Positions 54,337-61,795 of a stretch of 64,000 bases of DNA are shown piece after piece (positions within the stretch are counted from its first letter, which is position 1; each line of letters opens with the position of its first letter). A model generated the notes under the pieces. It was given only the letters and a program-made list of their open reading frames with translations, was not told the origin of the DNA and made no database searches. Location of the stretch: NCBI GenBank assembly GCA_035938175.1, contig DASZHD010000046.1, positions 1 through 64,000 on the forward strand, written 5' to 3'. The translations under genes and the position numbers were made by a program. This DNA is from DASRDE01 sp035938175 (lineage in GTDB: Bacteria; Vulcanimicrobiota; Vulcanimicrobiia; Vulcanimicrobiales; Vulcanimicrobiaceae).

Positions 54337-55455
54337 ATGGTGCGTGAAAGATTGCCGTTCGCCGGTACATTTCGAGCGGCGGCGACTTTTTGCGTCGTGT
54401 GTTACCACGTGTGGCTTGCGGACATTGCTGTTAAACACGTTCAAGGCCCCGCATTTTTGACGATTCTGGGTGCATTCGCAGTTGCGTGCTTTTTCGCACT
54501 GAGCGGATTCTTGCTCGCTCTGCCGTACGTCGCGGCATTTGTGGAAGGGCGGAAGCTGCCGGCTTGGACGGCATTCGCGCGCGACCGTTTCCTGCGAATT
54601 TATCCGTTGTACGCGTTCGCCGTGATTACGCTCGTACTGCTCAACGTGCCGAACCCGGGCATCCATCCGGGCGATGCGCACGACGTCATTTCGCACCTGA
54701 CCTTTACGTTCGTCTTCAATCACGAGTCGGCGCTTACGATCGACCCGCCGATGTGGACCATGGCAACCGACGTGCAATTTTACGTGCTGCTTCCCGTGTT
54801 GTTTGCAGCGGTCGCCTTTTTCGATCGCAAGCGCCGGCTCGCCGTGCTCGCAGCATCCGTCGTCGTGCTCGTTGCCGCTTCGATCGTGTGGCGCCTTGCC
54901 CACGCGTCTGCAGCGGACGCAGCCTTGCAAGATTTCGCCCTGAAGGTCATCATCTTCGAACAACTTCCCGCCATGTTCACCGCTTTCGGTGGCGGAATAC
55001 TCGGCGCGATCGCATGGTATAAGGCTCCGCGCGAACGGCGAACCCTTCTTGGAATCGCAGCACTGCTCTTCGCGCTTCCGTTCTTGTATTACGGACTCAA
55101 CAATCTCGTGCCGTATATCGTAATGAACGACGTCTTTTGCGGTGCCGGCGCCGCGGGTGTGCTCGTTGCGGGTTGCGCGCTGCTGCCGAACCGGCTGTTC
55201 GAAAGCAAGCCGGTTATGTGGGCCGAGCGGCTTTCATACGGCGTGTACCTGTTTCACTTTTTCGTCGTTGACTACGTTCGGCAGTTCACTGCGCCGTTGC
55301 CGCCCTGGCCGTATTTTTTCGCGACGGCGGCACTGGCATACGTCGCGACGTCCGTGCTGGTATTGCCGATGTATCTCTGGATCGAGCGCCCGTTCTTGGT
55401 GCTAAAATCCGTACTGAACAAGCGCGCGGAGCATTACTTGGAACCGGCGGCATAG
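54337..55455 (+). CDS. Acyltransferase family 3 (OafA/YrhL-like) membrane protein
   Basis: 372 aa, about ten helices. The N-terminal motif LPFAGTFRAAATFCVVCYHVW contains the conserved R and catalytic-type His of the family. FFALSGFLLALPY and RDRFLRIYPLYAF are the standard helix 2-3 signature, and YGVYLFHFFVVDY is near the C-terminus. It transfers acyl (often acetyl) groups to surface sugars. Single gene, 45 bp after the barrel protein. Confidence 0.9.
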   Translation: MVRERLPFAGTFRAAATFCVVCYHVWLADIAVKHVQGPAFLTILGAFAVACFFALSGFLLALPYVAAFVEGRKLPAWTAFARDRFLRIYPLYAFAVITLVLLNVPNPGIHPGDAHDVISHLTFTFVFNHESALTIDPPMWTMATDVQFYVLLPVLFAAVAFFDRKRRLAVLAASVVVLVAASIVWRLAHASAADAALQDFALKVIIFEQLPAMFTAFGGGILGAIAWYKAPRERRTLLGIAALLFALPFLYYGLNNLVPYIVMNDVFCGAGAAGVLVAGCALLPNRLFESKPVMWAERLSYGVYLFHFFVVDYVRQFTAPLPPWPYFFATAALAYVATSVLVLPMYLWIERPFLVLKSVLNKRAEHYLEPAA

Positions 55456-55483
55456 TGGTACCGCCTGAAATGCGGCCGCTGTT

Positions 55484-56023
55484 GTGAACGTCGATATTCG
55501 AGTTGCGCGCCCCGAAGATGCGGCCGACATCGCTCGCATTTATTCGTATTACGTGACGGAGACCGTCATCTCGTTCGAGGAGAAGCCGCCGACCGAAACC
55601 GAGATGCGCGAGCGAATCGTGCGCACGCTCGAGTTTACGCCGTGGCTCGTCGCGTCGGTATCGAATAGCGTTATAGCGTACGCCTATGCGCAGCGCCACC
55701 GCGAACGCGCCGGTTACCGGTGGGCCGTGGACGTGTCGGTCTACGTCGATCGTGGGTACCAGCGCCGCGGTCTCGGCAAGCAGCTGTATGACGAGCTCTT
55801 TAAAATTTTGGCGCGTCAGGGGTTTCGGCGCGTATGCGCGGGCTTGACGTATCCGAACGACGCCAGCGAAGGTCTGCACCGTTCCGCCGGCTTTACGCCG
55901 GTGGGAATCTATCGCCGCATTGGCTGGAAGCTCGGAGCGTGGCGCGACACGCTGTGGCTGCAGCGCGAGATCGGCGGTGACGGCGAGCCGCCGCCGGAAC
56001 CGATCCCATTTTCACGCTTATAG
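55484..56023 (+). CDS. GNAT N-acetyltransferase, phosphinothricin/methionine sulfone acetyltransferase-like
   Basis: 179 aa from GTG. The start NVDIRVARPEDAADIARIY and SFEEKPPTETEM match the Pat/MddA group. The acetyl-CoA binding loop is RRGLGKQL (about 88-95), and GFTPVGIYRRIGWKLGAW is the C-terminal signature. It acetylates amino-acid-like amines such as methionine sulfone/sulfoximine or phosphinothricin. Confidence 0.88.
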   Translation: MNVDIRVARPEDAADIARIYSYYVTETVISFEEKPPTETEMRERIVRTLEFTPWLVASVSNSVIAYAYAQRHRERAGYRWAVDVSVYVDRGYQRRGLGKQLYDELFKILARQGFRRVCAGLTYPNDASEGLHRSAGFTPVGIYRRIGWKLGAWRDTLWLQREIGGDGEPPPEPIPFSRL

Positions 56024-56117
56024 CCATCCCTGCGCTCGCGGATTGACATTGCGCGGGCAGTATGTGAAATTAGCCATATGGCTAATCAACGAATAGCGGA
56101 ACGCTGAAATAAGCGGC

Positions 56118-57017
56118 ATGGAATATCCCTACTATCTCGTCGACGTCTTTACGACGACGCCGCTTGAAGGCAATGCACTTGCCGTATTTCCGGATGCCTC
56201 CGGCCTTGACAAACCGCGCATGCAGCGCATCGCCCGCGAACTGAACTTATCCGAAACGACGTTCGTCTTCCCGGCGGAATCTGTCGAAGGCGCGACGCGC
56301 GTCCGGATCTTTACTCCTACGTACGAAATGACGTTCGCCGGACACCCCACGATCGGAACGGCGTTTGTCCTGCGCGAATCGGGAATCGTCGATCGCAATG
56401 CGCCGGCGCTGTTTTTGGACGAGAACATCGGCCGAGTACGGGTTCGCGTCGACGAACGGGACGAACTTCTCTGGTTGACGACGCCGCCGATCCGCAAAAT
56501 TGCGGAGTTTCCGCGCGAGCGTTGCGCCGCGGCGCTCTCACTTGGCGACTCCGATCTGATTCCGGACGTCCCGTGTGAACTGCTCTCCGCCGGAAATCCC
56601 ACGATCTTCGTTCCGCTGAAGAGTCGCGGCTTGGTCGACCGCGTTTCCGTGAACGTATCCGCGTTTGAAGAGTTGACTCGAACTTGCGACGAGCCGGTCT
56701 GTCTTTTCCCGTTTGCGCCGGTGGAAACCGGTGCGTTTTCGCGCATGTTTTCACCGGAACTAGGGATCGTCGAGGATCCCGCGACGGGCAGCGCGACCGG
56801 GCCGCTGGCAAGATTCATGATGACGTACGGGCTTGCTCCGCGCGCCGGCGGCTCGCGGTTCGTCAGCGAGCAAGGTGTGAAGATGGGCCGGCGCAGCGTG
56901 CTGCATATTCTCGTGCACGGCGAGGACGGCGCCGATGGCATCGAAGTCGGCGGCAATGTGACGCCGGTAGGACGCGGAACGCTAACGGTTTCGTCCGGAA
57001 ACTCCCCAAACGGGTAG
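56118..57017 (+). CDS. PhzF-family isomerase/epimerase
   Basis: 299 aa. Two mirrored diaminopimelate-epimerase-like halves: DVFTTTPLEGNALAVFP (7-23), LSETTFVFP with the catalytic-type Glu (about 45), FAGHPTIGTA (about 75-84), and EDPATGSATGPLARFM in the second half. The family includes phenazine isomerase PhzF and many of unknown substrate. No phenazine genes are nearby, so that pathway is not implied. Confidence 0.92.
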   Translation: MEYPYYLVDVFTTTPLEGNALAVFPDASGLDKPRMQRIARELNLSETTFVFPAESVEGATRVRIFTPTYEMTFAGHPTIGTAFVLRESGIVDRNAPALFLDENIGRVRVRVDERDELLWLTTPPIRKIAEFPRERCAAALSLGDSDLIPDVPCELLSAGNPTIFVPLKSRGLVDRVSVNVSAFEELTRTCDEPVCLFPFAPVETGAFSRMFSPELGIVEDPATGSATGPLARFMMTYGLAPRAGGSRFVSEQGVKMGRRSVLHILVHGEDGADGIEVGGNVTPVGRGTLTVSSGNSPNG

Positions 57018-57049
57018 AACCTCGATACGCTTTTACGAAAGGATTCAGA

Positions 57050-57424
57050 ATGTCAGCTGCCGTTCGCTCGCTTCTTGCTTCCGCTGCAGTTCTGATCGCA
57101 ATCGGCACGCCGATTGCAACGTGCGCAACGGGGCCCGGTAATGGACCGCCCGGCGGTAAGTATCGCGACTGCCATGGATACGTGCGGCACGTATCGCTCG
57201 AGAACGTCCGCGTTCACTGCATCGACGGGACGCCTGCCGACGTCTCATTCTTAGCGTGGCCGAAATTCGTGGAGATGCCCAGCGGTAAAACGATGGAATC
57301 GAAAGATCTGAAGCCGGGAACTCCCGTTCACGTCATTTTCACGCAATCGCTCGGCGTGCGCCACGCGTACAAGGTGTATCTGGCCGATCCCAAAGGACGC
57401 GGCCTCTTCGGCTTCAAGACGTAA
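57050..57424 (+). CDS. Small secreted protein, paralogue of the one at 58.4 kb
   Basis: 124 aa from ATG 57050 with AAAGGA upstream and a signal peptide ending near ATC-ATG. The mature part has a beta-rich core with WPKFVEM, KDLKPGTPVHVIF and LGVRHAYKVYLAD. The same spacing of PKF, KD-KPG and LG-RHA-K-YL occurs in the protein at 58376-58717. No known family. Confidence 0.7.
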   Translation: MSAAVRSLLASAAVLIAIGTPIATCATGPGNGPPGGKYRDCHGYVRHVSLENVRVHCIDGTPADVSFLAWPKFVEMPSGKTMESKDLKPGTPVHVIFTQSLGVRHAYKVYLADPKGRGLFGFKT

Positions 57425-57491
57425 CCGTCGCAAGATTCTCCGCCGTTCGTAGAAAACGAAATGCAGCTCGTGCGCTGCGTAGGAGTTTACG

Positions 57492-57908
57492 TTGGACGGC
57501 TTAGCCTTCGTGCAGAATCTTCCCAAACACGATCCTATGCCGATGGCGCGGCATTTCGACTTGAAGATCCTTGATGTCCAGCGCGGTTCCGTCGTCGCAA
57601 CTGCCGCGCCGGACGAACGTCACGAAAATCCGTTTCGCGTGGTTCAGGGCGGATTTGCCGCGACGGTGCTGGATATCGTGCTCGGCCTGGTGTCGATTAC
57701 CGAATTGACCGGCGATATGCAATCGGTCGCGACGACGGACCTAAGCGTCCGGTACATCCGCGCAATTCGCGAAGATACCGGTCTGGTTACCGTTCGCGGC
57801 CGGACGATTCATGCCGGTAACCGCGTCGTGGTTGCCGAGTGCCGTCTGGAAAACGCAGAAGGTAACCTGTGCGCGATCGCCCAGTCGACCAGCCTGATCG
57901 GTCGATAG
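57492..57908 (+). CDS. PaaI-type hotdog thioesterase
   Basis: 138 aa from TTG 57492 with AGGAG 6 nt upstream. Hotdog-fold features: NPFRVVQGGFAATVLDIVLGLV (about 47-68), where the Asp is the usual catalytic residue, then TTDLSVRYIRAI and AECRLENAEGNLCAIAQST. It hydrolyses acyl- or aryl-CoA thioesters; substrate unknown. Possibly alone in transcription. Confidence 0.87.
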   Translation: MDGLAFVQNLPKHDPMPMARHFDLKILDVQRGSVVATAAPDERHENPFRVVQGGFAATVLDIVLGLVSITELTGDMQSVATTDLSVRYIRAIREDTGLVTVRGRTIHAGNRVVVAECRLENAEGNLCAIAQSTSLIGR

Positions 57909-57917
57909 TGGAAAATG

Positions 57918-58274
57918 CTACGAAACTAGCAGCATCGGGAATTCGTCGACCGTGGAAGCGTCGCGAACCGCGTCTTCTTGACGATCGTAAAACGCAAAGG
58001 CCGAGGCTAGTCCCGTTACTTCCAGGAGCCGTCGCGGGCGTTTGGTCATCGCCACCAGACGCACGGGATCCGGAACCTCGGGGCGAGCGCGTTTCTTTAA
58101 TTGCAGCAAGAACCGCAGAAAGGTCGTATCGGCGAAATCGACGTGACGCAGGTCCAGCACGATCACGTCGTAGGAGGAGAAAGACGCACAGAGCCGCGCC
58201 AGCATGGGCGTCGAGGAGAAATCGATATCGCCGCCTAGCGCGACAATACGCGCCCGGAGATCGGTATGGGGCAT
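57918..58274 (-). CDS. STAS-domain protein (anti-anti-sigma factor-like)
   Basis: 118 aa, a single STAS domain: IVALGGDIDFSSTPMLARL (about 10-28), VIVLDLRHVDFADTTFLRFLLQL (about 37-59) and a C-terminal VTGLASAFAFYDRQEDAV. The residue after VDFAD is Thr, where the phosphorylatable Ser normally stands, so regulation by phosphorylation is possible. No partner kinase gene is nearby. Confidence 0.85.
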   Translation of the reverse strand: MPHTDLRARIVALGGDIDFSSTPMLARLCASFSSYDVIVLDLRHVDFADTTFLRFLLQLKKRARPEVPDPVRLVAMTKRPRRLLEVTGLASAFAFYDRQEDAVRDASTVDEFPMLLVS

Positions 58275-58375
58275 GTCCGAAGCATAACCGGGCTATCTTA
58301 GCGTAGACTTAGAGCGCTGTACGGCCTTTCGACCGCCGGTGACAGAGGGCCGCCGGTTTTGGGTAACTGCGGGTC

Positions 58376-58717
58376 ATGAAAACGTTGAGAACCATCGTCG
58401 CATCGGCCGTTGCCGCGGGCCTTTTCCTGGCCCCGCATGCGGCATTCGCCGCTTCGACCTTCTATGGCATCGTTCAGCACATGTCCGTGCAAAATATCAA
58501 GGTGTACAATCCCAAGTCCCATCAGGCACTCAGTTTCCTTTTGGTGCCGAAGTTCGACCAGATTTTCTCCGCCGACGGGAAGACGACGTATCAGATGAAG
58601 GACGTTAAGCCCGGGCGGTACGTCGGCATCATTTACGATCAAAAAGCCCTCGGCGCCCGCCACGCCGACAAGATCTATCTCTTGACGAACGCCAATCAGA
58701 AGATCGGCGAGCAATAG
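58376..58717 (+). CDS. Small secreted protein, paralogue of the one at 57.1 kb
   Basis: 113 aa with signal peptide TIVASAVAAGLFLAPHAAFA. The core shares VPKFDQIF, KDVKPGRYVGIIY and LGARHADKIYLLT with its neighbour at 57050, although overall identity is modest. It is likely the second product of an old duplication now separated by the thioesterase and STAS genes. Function unknown. Confidence 0.7.
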   Translation: MKTLRTIVASAVAAGLFLAPHAAFAASTFYGIVQHMSVQNIKVYNPKSHQALSFLLVPKFDQIFSADGKTTYQMKDVKPGRYVGIIYDQKALGARHADKIYLLTNANQKIGEQ

Positions 58718-58754
58718 CCGTCCTTGTGAGGGCCGCCGGGGGATTGCACGCGTC

Positions 58755-58967
58755 GTGATCGTCCATTTTTCAAAACACGACCTCATCGCGCGCCTGGGAG
58801 AGCCGGCCGAAGAAAACGTGCGGCCGGATCCCTCGCAGAGCGGGAAAATGCTCTCGGTTCTGCGTTGGGACTGCGGGTGCGGCGCGATGAAATCGCAGGA
58901 CGATCAGCTCTGGGAATGGGAACCCGGCGACTGCACGCAGCATCGAGACGGGCTGCACGAATCGTAG
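58755..58967 (+). CDS. Small hypothetical protein with CGC motif
   Basis: 70 aa from GTG, 37 bp after the secreted protein gene. Acidic, soluble, with WDCGCGAM (about 38-45) and a later DCTQHRDG that together could bind a metal (three Cys, one His). It ends just before an intrinsic terminator. Family not recognised. Confidence 0.55.
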   Translation: MIVHFSKHDLIARLGEPAEENVRPDPSQSGKMLSVLRWDCGCGAMKSQDDQLWEWEPGDCTQHRDGLHES

Positions 58968-58987
58968 CCCCGCAATAATAAAAGAAG

Positions 58988-59017
58988 AAGAGCGGCGATT
59001 GTGCGCCGCTCTTTTTT
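58988..59017. terminator. Bidirectional intrinsic terminator
   Basis: AGAGCGGCG and CGCCGCTCT form a 9-bp stem with a 6-nt loop and a TTTTTT tail on the plus strand; the minus side has CTTCTTCTTTTATT. It lies between the small plus-strand gene and the convergent histone-like gene. Confidence 0.88.
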
Positions 59018-59031
59018 AACCGGTTACGGCT

Positions 59032-59430
59032 TTACGCCGCTTTCTTTTTGCGTCCGCCTTTTTTGCGGCCGCCCTTTTTGCGTCCGGCCTTCTTGCGTCC
59101 GCCTGCGGATGCTGCTGATTTCTTGCGTCCGCCCTTTTTGCGTCCGGCTTTCTTACGACCGCCCGCGGCTTTCTTGCGTCCGCCCTTCTTGCGTCCGCCC
59201 GTCGATTTCTTGCGTCCGCCTTTCTTGCGTCCGCCGGTCGATTTCTTACGTCCGCCTTTGCGTGCACCGGTCGATTTCTTGCGTCCGCCTTTGCGTGCGC
59301 CCGTCGATTTCTTGCGGCCGCCCGCGGCTTTACGGCCCGCGGATTTCTTACGGCCGCCTTTGCGGCGCCCGCCACGACGTCCCGATGATTCTTCCATCGT
59401 TCCGCCGTTTTGCATCATGTCGGAATCCAT
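59032..59430 (-). CDS. Histone H1-like Lys/Arg/Gly repeat protein
   Basis: 132 aa from ATG with GGGAGGAAG just upstream. After about 25 residues of ordinary sequence (MDSDMMQNGGTMEES) the protein is built from about a dozen degenerate copies of GGRKKSTG / GRKKG, with roughly 40% basic residues and no hydrophobic core. This resembles bacterial histone H1-like/AlgP-type tails that bind and compact DNA. The repeats are also visible at DNA level (TTGCGTCCGCC), so length is likely to vary between strains. Divergent from topA, giving a chromosome-structure pair. Confidence 0.75.
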   Translation of the reverse strand: MDSDMMQNGGTMEESSGRRGGRRKGGRKKSAGRKAAGGRKKSTGARKGGRKKSTGARKGGRKKSTGGRKKGGRKKSTGGRKKGGRKKAAGGRKKAGRKKGGRKKSAASAGGRKKAGRKKGGRKKGGRKKKAA

Positions 59431-59621
59431 TCTTCCTCCCTTCGTCCCCGGGGACGAACTCGAGATGGTGGACAGCGCAATTTAGCGCTTTGTGCGCATC
59501 ATAAGTAATTTTCGCAAGAATTGCAAATCGAGGGTGTATTTGCTGTTGACGAAGACTTCACAAATGGTGTATCGCGCGCACGCGCGTTGTCCTCAATTTG
59601 CCCCCGGCTTGACCGCGGGGG

Positions 59622-59627
59622 TATACT
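59622..59627 (+). promoter_or_regulatory. TATACT -10-type box 7 nt before the topA GTG
   Basis: TATACT is followed by AGGGCCC and then GTG. Such a TANNNT box 6-8 nt from a start codon is the usual sign of a leaderless transcript in several phyla. No good -35 box is visible 17 bp upstream. Confidence 0.4.
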
Positions 59628-59634
59628 AGGGCCC

Positions 59635-61773
59635 GTGAAAAAGCCCGTGATTATCGTGGAATCGCCGACCAAGGCACGCACGATAAAGAAGTTTCTGCCG
59701 CCGAGGTACGTGGTCAAAGCATCGGTCGGACACGTTCGCGATCTTCCGAAGAGCACGCTCGGCGTGGACGTGGAGCACGGGTTTGCGCCGAAGTACCTGA
59801 CCATCAAAGGCAAGGGCGAGGTCATCAAAGATCTCAAGTCGGCGGTCAAAGGCGCGAGCGATGTCTACCTGGCCACCGACCCCGATCGCGAAGGCGAGGC
59901 AATCGCCTGGCATTTGGCCGAGCTGCTGAAACTGGAAGATCCTAAGCGCATCGAGCTGCACGAGATCACCAAAGAAGCGGCGCTGGCGGCGCTCAAAAAT
60001 CCGCATCCCATCGATATCGATCGGGTCAACGCTCAGCAAGCGCGGCGGATTCTCGACCGTCTCGTGGGCTACAAAATCTCACCGCTGCTGTGGGCGAAAG
60101 TGCGCGGCGGCCTTTCGGCCGGGCGCGTGCAGTCCGTCGCGGTTCGGCTCATCGTCGATCGGGAACGCGAAATCGCCGCGTTCGTACCCCGCGAATATTG
60201 GACCATTACGGCGCAATTGGCCACCCGGCGCGAACCGTCGCTGGTCTTCCCCGCCGATCTGCTGCTGCGCTCGGGCGAGAAATTCGTACCGGAGAACAAA
60301 GCGCAAGCCGACGCGGTCCTTGCCGATTTGGAAGGCGCGCAGTATCGCGTTGCTTCCATAAAACAGCGCGAGGTCAAACGCAATGCCACGGCCCCGTTTA
60401 CCACCTCGACGCTGCAGCAAGAAGCCTCGCGTAAGCTCAAATTGCGCGTCCGCCGTACCATGCAGATCGCGCAGGCGTTGTACGAGGGCGTCGATTTAGG
60501 TGCCGAGGGCACCGTCGGTCTCATCACCTACATGCGCACCGACTCCACGCGCATTTCCGATCAGGCTCGCGAAAATGCGCGCGAGTACATCGTCGAGACG
60601 TACGGCGAGGCGTTTCACGGCGGCCGCGCTCACCGGGTCCGGGAAGGCGCGCAGGACGCGCACGAAGCGATACGGCCTACCTCGGTCCACCGCACGCCCG
60701 AGCAGATGGCGCATGTGCTCAAGCGTGACGAACTCCGTCTGTATACGCTTATTTGGAACCGTTTCGTGGCCTCGCAGATGTCGGCGGCGGTGTTCGATCA
60801 AACCACCGTGGATATCGCAGCCAAGCAGTATACGTTCCGCGCCACCGGCAGCGTTCTGAAGTTCGCCGGTTTCACCAAGATCTACGAGGAAGGGCGCGAC
60901 GACGCCGCCGCGGCTGCCCAGCCGGGCGCCGAAGGCGACGATATGGCAAAGCGCCGCCTTCCCAAACTCGAAGCCGATCAGGATTTGGACCTGCACAAAC
61001 TCGAGCCCAAGCAGCATTTCACCGAGCCGCCGCCGCGCTATACCGAAGCGTCGCTGGTGCGCGCGCTGGAAGAGAACCGCATCGGCCGGCCGTCGACGTA
61101 CAGCACGATTGTCGAGACAATCCAAGCCCGCGGCTACGTCACGCAAGTCGACCGCCGTTTCCAACCCACCGAAATCGGGATCGCCGTCAACGATTTGCTG
61201 GCCGAGCACTTTCCGGATATCGTCGATCTCAATTTCACGGCGCAAATGGAAGGCGACTTGGATAAGGTCGCCGAGGGCGGCGAAGATTGGGTGCGGCTGC
61301 TGGACCGCTTCTACGGGCCGTTCGTCAAAGAACTCGACGAAGCGGAAAAGAAACTGCCGCGGCTAGAGATCAAGGACGAGCCGACGGATGAAATTTGTCC
61401 GAACTGCGGCCGGCCGATGGTCATCAAGACGGGCCGCTTCGGGCGCTTTATCTCGTGCACGGGGTATCCGGAGTGCAAGACGACGCGTCCGATTCTCAAA
61501 GACACGGGCGCGAAATGTCCCAAAGACGGCGGCATGATCGTCGAGCGCAAATCCCGCAAAGGCCGCGTGTTCTACGGGTGCGCAAATTATCCGAAGTGCG
61601 ATTTCGTCTCTTGGGATCGCGTCGTTCCGCAGCCGTGTCCGGTATGCGGTTCGTACGTCGTGGCCAAAACGCGGCGCGGCGGCAACACGATTTTAGAATG
61701 CAGTGCGAACAAAGAACACGACGTGAGCGCACTGGCGACCCAGGAAGCCGAACCCGAACTCGTTTCATCTTAA
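59635..61773 (+). CDS. topA: DNA topoisomerase I
   Basis: 712 aa from GTG 59635; the longer frame begins in non-coding sequence. The Toprim domain has VESPTKARTIKKFL (6-19) and TDPDREGEAIAWHL (about 81-94). The active-site Tyr is in TYMRTDSTRIS (about 298-308). Three C-terminal zinc ribbons follow: CPNCGRP, CPKDGG...CANYPKC and CPVCGSY. It relaxes negative supercoils. trmFO starts 22 bp after its stop, a gene order (topA-trmFO) common in Gram-positive-type bacteria. Confidence 0.97.
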   Translation: MKKPVIIVESPTKARTIKKFLPPRYVVKASVGHVRDLPKSTLGVDVEHGFAPKYLTIKGKGEVIKDLKSAVKGASDVYLATDPDREGEAIAWHLAELLKLEDPKRIELHEITKEAALAALKNPHPIDIDRVNAQQARRILDRLVGYKISPLLWAKVRGGLSAGRVQSVAVRLIVDREREIAAFVPREYWTITAQLATRREPSLVFPADLLLRSGEKFVPENKAQADAVLADLEGAQYRVASIKQREVKRNATAPFTTSTLQQEASRKLKLRVRRTMQIAQALYEGVDLGAEGTVGLITYMRTDSTRISDQARENAREYIVETYGEAFHGGRAHRVREGAQDAHEAIRPTSVHRTPEQMAHVLKRDELRLYTLIWNRFVASQMSAAVFDQTTVDIAAKQYTFRATGSVLKFAGFTKIYEEGRDDAAAAAQPGAEGDDMAKRRLPKLEADQDLDLHKLEPKQHFTEPPPRYTEASLVRALEENRIGRPSTYSTIVETIQARGYVTQVDRRFQPTEIGIAVNDLLAEHFPDIVDLNFTAQMEGDLDKVAEGGEDWVRLLDRFYGPFVKELDEAEKKLPRLEIKDEPTDEICPNCGRPMVIKTGRFGRFISCTGYPECKTTRPILKDTGAKCPKDGGMIVERKSRKGRVFYGCANYPKCDFVSWDRVVPQPCPVCGSYVVAKTRRGGNTILECSANKEHDVSALATQEAEPELVSS

Positions 61774-61795
61774 ACTTTCGGAAGGTTCACCGATC

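Noticed and set aside
59048..59485. Plus-strand frame with LRPPFLRPP repeats
   Set aside because: It is the reverse complement of the GRKK repeat gene; the minus frame has the better ribosome-binding site and start.
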